A DNA stretch of 64,000 nucleotides, taken from the NCBI GenBank assembly GCA_030762175.1, contig CM060834.1, positions 70,464,001 through 70,528,000 of the forward strand. The letters run 5' to 3'. The stretch comes from Metallyticus violacea. Taxonomy: Eukaryota; Arthropoda; Insecta; Mantodea; Metallyticidae. The position numbers were made by a program, and so were the translations under genes. Under the pieces are notes generated by a model that did not search any database, was not told the DNA's origin, and worked only from the letters and a program-made list of their open reading frames with translations. This document shows positions 58,636 through 64,000 of this stretch, one piece after another (within the stretch, counting starts at the first letter, position 1; each line of letters begins with the position of its first letter).

Positions 58636-58654
58636 TCAGGTTAGGTTAGGTTGG
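58636..58654. repeat. Interstitial TTAGG-type telomere-like motif
   Basis: TCAGGTTAGGTTAGGTTGG contains two perfect and two imperfect TTAGG units. TTAGG is the usual insect telomere repeat, though this length can occur by chance. Confidence 0.6.
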
Positions 58655-61600
58655 TATGAATATTATTTGCATTACGTGCTACATTGCTACTTTACAGTTT
58701 GTTTTATTTCGCTGTGTGCTGAATGTGATTAACTAATAGCATATATCCTAAAAAATTAAATTTACATATAATTGCTTGTTTCCGTGCGTTACGACTGTTC
58801 CATTCACCTGCATTTGTTACAACTACTATTCACTTTTCTTCTTTGCCGTTCGTAAAAGCAGGCGTGACTATTGCACAAAATCCGTGAGTTGTTCACCCCC
58901 GCCAGACATGCGTTTAATTAGCTCGAGATTGTGGACTTCGAGAATGCTTTACCGTTACTATTTGTAAAGGTACATTGTTCGCACACACCAATTAACTCAC
59001 GATTGTTGACTTCGAGAATACTTTATAATATAATATAATGATGGGTAACATTATTAGTAAGTTTTGAAAAGAAAGCTCTATGTATTCACTTGGCAGTAAA
59101 ATCATAAGTTAAAGAAACCTGTGATACCAATATTTAGGATGCTACTGCTAGAGAAACTATCAACGTCCATGTTGATAGAATATCTTCTTAATGTCGCTTT
59201 CAGTCATCTAAATTGGTGGTTTTACTCATACATAACATTGGAACTACCTTTGGCATGTTACAGTAAACTTAACTTTTGCTAAATATTTTGTCGCTTACAC
59301 GGCTGTCATAATTATAATTTTTTTTAAAATTTTGTTGACAAAATTCAACTACTTGAATCTTTATAAATTAAAAATGTTATAGAAAATTTTTAGTAAAACC
59401 GATATATAATCAAAATCTACTATTTGTGAGTGAACAACATAGTGTTATTCAAAAGCATTTTTTCTTGAATGATATTTTGATGCTGTACAAATTAGGAGTA
59501 TTTTAAAAATCAGTAATAAATGCAGAGTAAATAAGTTCTTAGACCTGATTATCAAAGAACAAAACGCGTTTGACTTTTAATCACAACGTTCTATAGTAAA
59601 TAAGTCGCTATTTCAAATAGGTGCTGAATTGTTATTCATGACTTTATTCTTTATTGTTTATTTAGTGGTACAAGTAAACAAGTTTTAATTAATCTGATAT
59701 CATTATAGTTTTTCTCTTGTTTGGCATCGAATGTGAATTTTAAAACAAAACTCCTTTTTAAGCTGCTTTTGTGTGTATGACAAAGCGTTGCTTTTCATTT
59801 AGGATCGAAATTAATTGAAACTCTTACTTATACTAAATATCGTGAAAATGGTTTTGTGGTGTTATAAAATTGTAATCTGATTCTTCTGGAGTTGATTTAA
59901 TGACAGCACGCACTTGAGATGTTCAGCAGATCCCGATGTTGTTGCAATGACCGGTTGATATTCAGTATACCACAAAAGTCATCAGAATTCCATACTGTAT
60001 TTTTTATTTGAAGCAATTTCTGCAAGTAACAACCACCACGGAACCACACATGTTCATTATAACACAAATTGTTACATGTCGCAGTATTTCGCACTTTCCT
60101 TTTCCACATTTTGCGCTGCCATCTGAAGATTTGTCTTTTATTTCTCCGTTAGTACCGCATCGCTTTTATTACTCTCAGTCACCGTGAAAATAGTTTTTGT
60201 GGCACACCACACATTGCGGTACATTGCAATAATAAGTTATTAAAAACGAAGTTATTAACGATGATGTAATTGCACACAACTGCAGCAACTAACCACTCCA
60301 TACAAATTGTATCATAGTAATGAACGACCTTTCTCTCCCAAAACTTTTCACGGCAATAGATTCACCGTAGATTCGAAGCAGCCAAAGACCAAGCTTTATT
60401 AGCATGCAGCTGAACATCACTGCACTGTGACAAGCGACTTTACGTCTTGAAAGAAAAGAAAATATTCTCTCGCCCACCTCCCCTCTCTTGTCATAGGAAC
60501 ATCTCCTCTCTCTATTTCTGTCGTAATAACTTCTTCAGGACTGACGGCTTGAGCTCTCCACATATCGATTCCAAAAAAACGATATTTTCAAATAAAATAC
60601 TAAAATAAAAATAAAAATATTTCATGTATTTAATTAAAAAACAGGTGAAGTTGAGCTTCACTAGTTTCGCCTTAAGAACCATTTCTTCACGTTCCTTTAC
60701 TCATCAGGGAAAGCGAATCAATAAATAAGCCCCCACAGTCACTAAAGTAGAAGAATGGACCGTTCTAACAGCCCCTACTACTGTTTCAGCCTTAGCCCAT
60801 TCTTCTACTTTGGTGGCCCCTTAAATCTGTTTGCATAGCAAGTGAATCCTCCGGTACATTTTCTATGCACACATATATCACTTTTGAATAAAGGTCTTGA
60901 AATTTTGGCGAATTCTTAACCTTGCCTTTTTCTATAATTATGATAAGATAGAACGCCACTGCAGTTGACAAGTACGCAGAAATAGAAGAAAAACAGCTTA
61001 AATGAAGAGTTAAAGTGCGGGTGAAACCTGAATAACCTCGCCCAATCCCATTCGTTACTTTCTTACTCCAAAGATTGAGAAGAAACTAGAATATTTTATA
61101 TTTCTCGTATTATTAAGAATATCTGATACTGTCTTAAATAATAAATAAAGAATAAATTATTTACCCTCATTCCACATTATTGCGGCCAAATTAGAGCCTA
61201 TTGGATAATTATTAATCTGTAATCATTCATCTTCCATGGGTCGGACAAGGAGCATAGCTGCAACACTAACCAGAAGACTTGCACCCAACCCTAATCAAAC
61301 TTAAATAAAAACTAGAGAATTATACGCCAAGTTATGCTATGCAAGTGTAAACATTTCTTTAATTTAAATCATAACTTTATTGCGGTGTGTTAAGTTTTTT
61401 TAAACTTGACCGACTTAAAGGTGACCATCTTGGAACCGAAGGTGCAACGTCCACTCTCTTCAAGTTTCCACGCTCATCTCTCTAAGAAAGTCGTTAAAAC
61501 ACTATCACTTATCCTGGAGGCGCATGCGCAGATTCTAATTTTCCTCGCACATATGTAAACCGTCAATTCTGCTTCTTAACGGACTTAATCTTATAATGCA

Positions 61601-62434
61601 TTTTCCCACATTGTCATCCCACTACATCCCATAATATCCGATCTCTGTTAGCACTAAGCATGTACTGAAGGGGATACAGGGAAGTGGCAAAATCTGGCAC
61701 CTCATTGCTCACCCCTATCATATTAGCATAACATAAACAAGTAACTGGAAAGCTGTAATGTTAGTTCCACGGGGGAGGGAGGGCCCATCAAGGTTTGTCG
61801 CATACTATATCAACCTAATATTCGATCCGTGGTTCTACGTAAACTAAGATAGAATTAAGGGAATTTAAATATATGTTTTTAAAACAATGACATTAATAAC
61901 TATATTTACTGCTAAAATAAAATAATTTCATAATTCCAGTTACTATAGTACAACCAAAAGTAGCGAAATATCATATAGTATTAATTAAAACGATATCATC
62001 TGCATCCTGGATCTTCTATTGGACTTCAGGTTCTAAGGAATTCCAAAGAAAGGATGACACACATAATCATACAGGTTGTGAGAAAGACTACCTACACAGT
62101 AACGAAAACACGAAAGACCCTTTCACCTCACATGGAAATGACTTAGAAAATCAATACTACGCTTACATTGAGTAGTATGAACCTGCGATCGTATATAGGT
62201 GATCGACTAGTTCAATAAGGAAAATTGTCAATTCATGAATAAAAATTAACGCTCTTACAGCCTTAATGAGTGCTTCGCCCATGCATGTTGAAAATAAGAT
62301 TTTCTAATATAGGGGACCAAATTAACATACATCAGAGACATAAACATTTCATTAATTTTGTCCGGAGGTTGTATCTGCCTTCCTCTCCATAACCTTAAAA
62401 CACGCTCTAAGACCCAATAAGTACTATTATTACA
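58655..62434. other. AT-rich DNA with no recognisable gene
   Basis: Contains the hairpin at 60740-60815 and an NRF1-like GGCGCATGCGCAG at about 61519-61530 downstream of a CCATCTTGG word near 61425. Frames at 58776-58967, 59897-60109 and 62255-62440 show no domain. No gene called. Confidence 0.45.
60740..60815. repeat. 20-bp inverted repeat with 36-base loop
   Basis: CACTAAAGTAGAAGAATGGA (60740-60759) pairs with CCCATTCTTCTACTTTGGTG (60796-60815), with one U-G-type wobble and one terminal mismatch. Confidence 0.85.
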
Positions 62435-63075
62435 TTGCACCGAACATCACTTTACTTATCATTCCCGTAATCACAACCCGTTTCTGGAATTCATAGCCAC
62501 GGAATGTCAGTGGCTGCCAAACTTTAAGAGCATATCATAAAACATGCTTGCATTAGAAATAATGGATTACTCTAGATTTAGATTCCTTGTGTTGCAATAC
62601 AGGCATTTATTTGCTTTAGCATTCTGTAGAATTATTCATTCTATTTTTACAATTCTTATTGCTATTACTATCATTAATGCTTTTTATCTCCTTCATAGTA
62701 TTATTAGAGTTTTTCATTTTTATATTTTACTACCACATTCATTGCCACTTTTATGATTTACACAGGTTCATAAGTGTACGAATTATCATTGTTAATGTTT
62801 GTATTATTATTATTCTTTTTGTTTTTCCTTTCTTACAAAAATATTTTTCAGTATTCATTTTCATTATCCATATTTTTGTATTAGCATACATTAATTTATC
62901 TACTTCTTGGCTTACATAGGTATATATGTACGAATATTGTACTTTTTATGTTAATGTTTTAATAATATTGTTTCTAAAACTGTAATGCAATTAATAATGT
63001 AATTATTATATTGGTACAGTGGAAGAGAAAGCCTGTTGGACCGATCTCTGGCAGAACAAATAAATAAATAATAAA
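62435..63075 (+). mobile_element. Jockey/CR1/L2-like LINE 3' end, copy 2
   Basis: GTTTCTGGAATTCATAGCCA, then CGGAATGTCAGTGGCTGCCA correspond to the WNSLPRNV block seen in copy 1 at 53016-53050, here with a stop. A long T-rich trailer follows with TTTTATATTTTACTACCACA matching TTTATGTTTTACTACCCCAT of copy 1. It ends CCGATCTCTGGCAGAACAAA and TAAATAAATAATAAAATA. The copy retains almost none of the ORF. Confidence 0.72.
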
Positions 63076-64000
63076 ATACAAATAAGTACATTTTTAAAAA
63101 GTATTATATTTTTAAGAATATCTAGGTCAACTAGTTGAAAACTTAATTTTAAGGTATTTATACGGACAGGAAAATAGTTTTATTTTATGCAGACTTTAAA
63201 CATTGGGTATATGCTTCTAGTTGAAAAAGACGCGCTATTTAAAGCTTTATACCTTGAACTGTCATCCGTTTGTTAGAATTAGTAACACAAATCACAGGTA
63301 CAGCTCTGGTTTAACGACACTCCAATACCTGACTTTAACAACTGTCCACATGTAAAACCCCTTCAACATGGCAACTGAACCAGGAGAGACAATGAGAGTA
63401 TGGCTCCAAGAAATGGACACAATTCTGGGGCGTATATAATGTATCTCTGTGGAATGTGCGGTCCATTTCTATTTCATGTAGCTGAAGGTGAAGGCAATAT
63501 ATTAGAGACTGCTCTTTCCTCAGATTCTGTTGCTCGTTTTATGTCACACACTGGGGCTTAAAAGATTTTACCACCTTCAACTGATAAAAGCGAACCGTTT
63601 ATCTCTTCATGTCAGTGATAATGACCATGACAAGAGCTAGAGCGCAAGGGTTCTAGTTTTAGAATATTGTTCGTGCAATTTAAATATTCGCCAAACTACT
63701 TTTATGCCAGGTCGATAAATTAATGTTTAGTTGTTTTTGTTCACTTGAGCTTTTCTTCTTTTAAACATTTTTACGATCTGAGCTAACGCTTAAAAGAAAA
63801 GGTAAGAATAACTATCTTCAGCATGCATTTCGATTTTTGGGGTAATCTTTTTAGTTTTTTTTTCTGTATATTGTTGTAATTTGCAATCTAAAAATTGACA
63901 CTGATAATATAACATTTTCTGTAATATAATAGTTAAAATAGGACATTGGTAATTGTTAAAAAAAGAACAGTTAAATAAATAACATTCCCACGGTTTGTTA
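63076..64000. other. Unannotated AT-rich right end
   Basis: The segment at 63.35-63.65 kb is less AT-rich with short open stretches, but no motif or splice-framed exon was recognised. Confidence 0.45.

Noticed and set aside
63350..63660. Short coding-like stretches near the right edge
   Set aside because: Frames are broken, and no domain or splice sites could be supported.
1..64000. CRISPR arrays, bacterial operons, prophage, rRNA genes
   Set aside because: No regularly spaced repeats of that type, no ribosome-binding-site-led gene strings and no rRNA motifs; all content is eukaryotic repeat DNA.

Overview
This window looks like AT-rich, repeat-dense, intron-scale or intergenic DNA from an insect. 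The evidence is R1-clade and Jockey/CR1/L2-like LINE remnants, several mariner/Tc1 lineages, at least four families of tRNA-derived SINEs with internal Pol III boxes, a (TTAGG)-type motif, and eukaryotic microsatellites. The density of old TEs suggests a large-genome insect, possibly a cockroach/termite-like polyneopteran; this is a guess from style and was not tested. I see no bacterial operons, rRNA genes, CRISPR arrays or intact long genes. Nearly every recognisable reading frame is a decayed mobile-element gene.

Layout. 1-5.9 kb: a reverse-transcriptase fragment, one tRNA-like relic and three SINE copies. 7.1-7.4 kb: the only good candidate for a host protein-coding exon. It is GC-rich, encodes 57 codons in phase 0, ends at a CAG|GTAATC donor, and is preceded by a short upstream ORF overlapping a YY1-like AAGATGGCGGC motif. 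8-15 kb: AT-rich DNA with two degraded SINEs and a near-perfect palindrome. 15.4-17.3 kb: a mariner (terminal inverted repeats and TA duplication intact) inserted into an older, oppositely oriented DDE transposase gene. 18-19.6 kb: a SINE cluster. 20.0-23.7 kb: an R1-clade LINE on the minus strand, split by a 1.3-kb solo-LTR-like element with a 4-bp target duplication. 25.7-26.9 kb: an IS630-type transposase relic and a hAT dimerisation fragment. 29.0-29.5 kb: a degenerate tandem repeat of about 142 bp. 30.7-31.7 kb: another mariner relic. 33.5-35.8 kb: a second mariner split by a second copy of the same LTR, in the opposite orientation and with its own 4-bp duplication. 35.8-42.4 kb: mostly featureless AT-rich DNA with one SINE. 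42.5-45.2 kb: an internally deleted mariner and a Tc1 element with recognisable terminal repeats. 47-48.5 kb: two short coding-like relics of uncertain origin. 49-53.7 kb: SINEs, LINE 3' ends and a large compound trinucleotide microsatellite. 54.3-55.4 kb: a second LTR-like element with architecture resembling the first LTR. 56-64 kb: one SINE, one tRNA-like element, one LINE 3' end, and otherwise AT-rich DNA.

The most informative content is the nesting. DDE relic (older) carries mariner-1; the R1 LINE and mariner-2 each carry an LTR copy. These junctions give a relative order of insertions from this sequence alone. Each DDE-type relic with a visible active site has lost or altered a catalytic residue, so none should encode an active enzyme. 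I found nothing that clearly qualifies as a new biological system. The better leads are the unassigned exon, the LTR family with phased CTGA-rich and ATTGG-rich blocks, the 41-bp inverted duplication inside the LINE, and the 142-bp tandem repeat.
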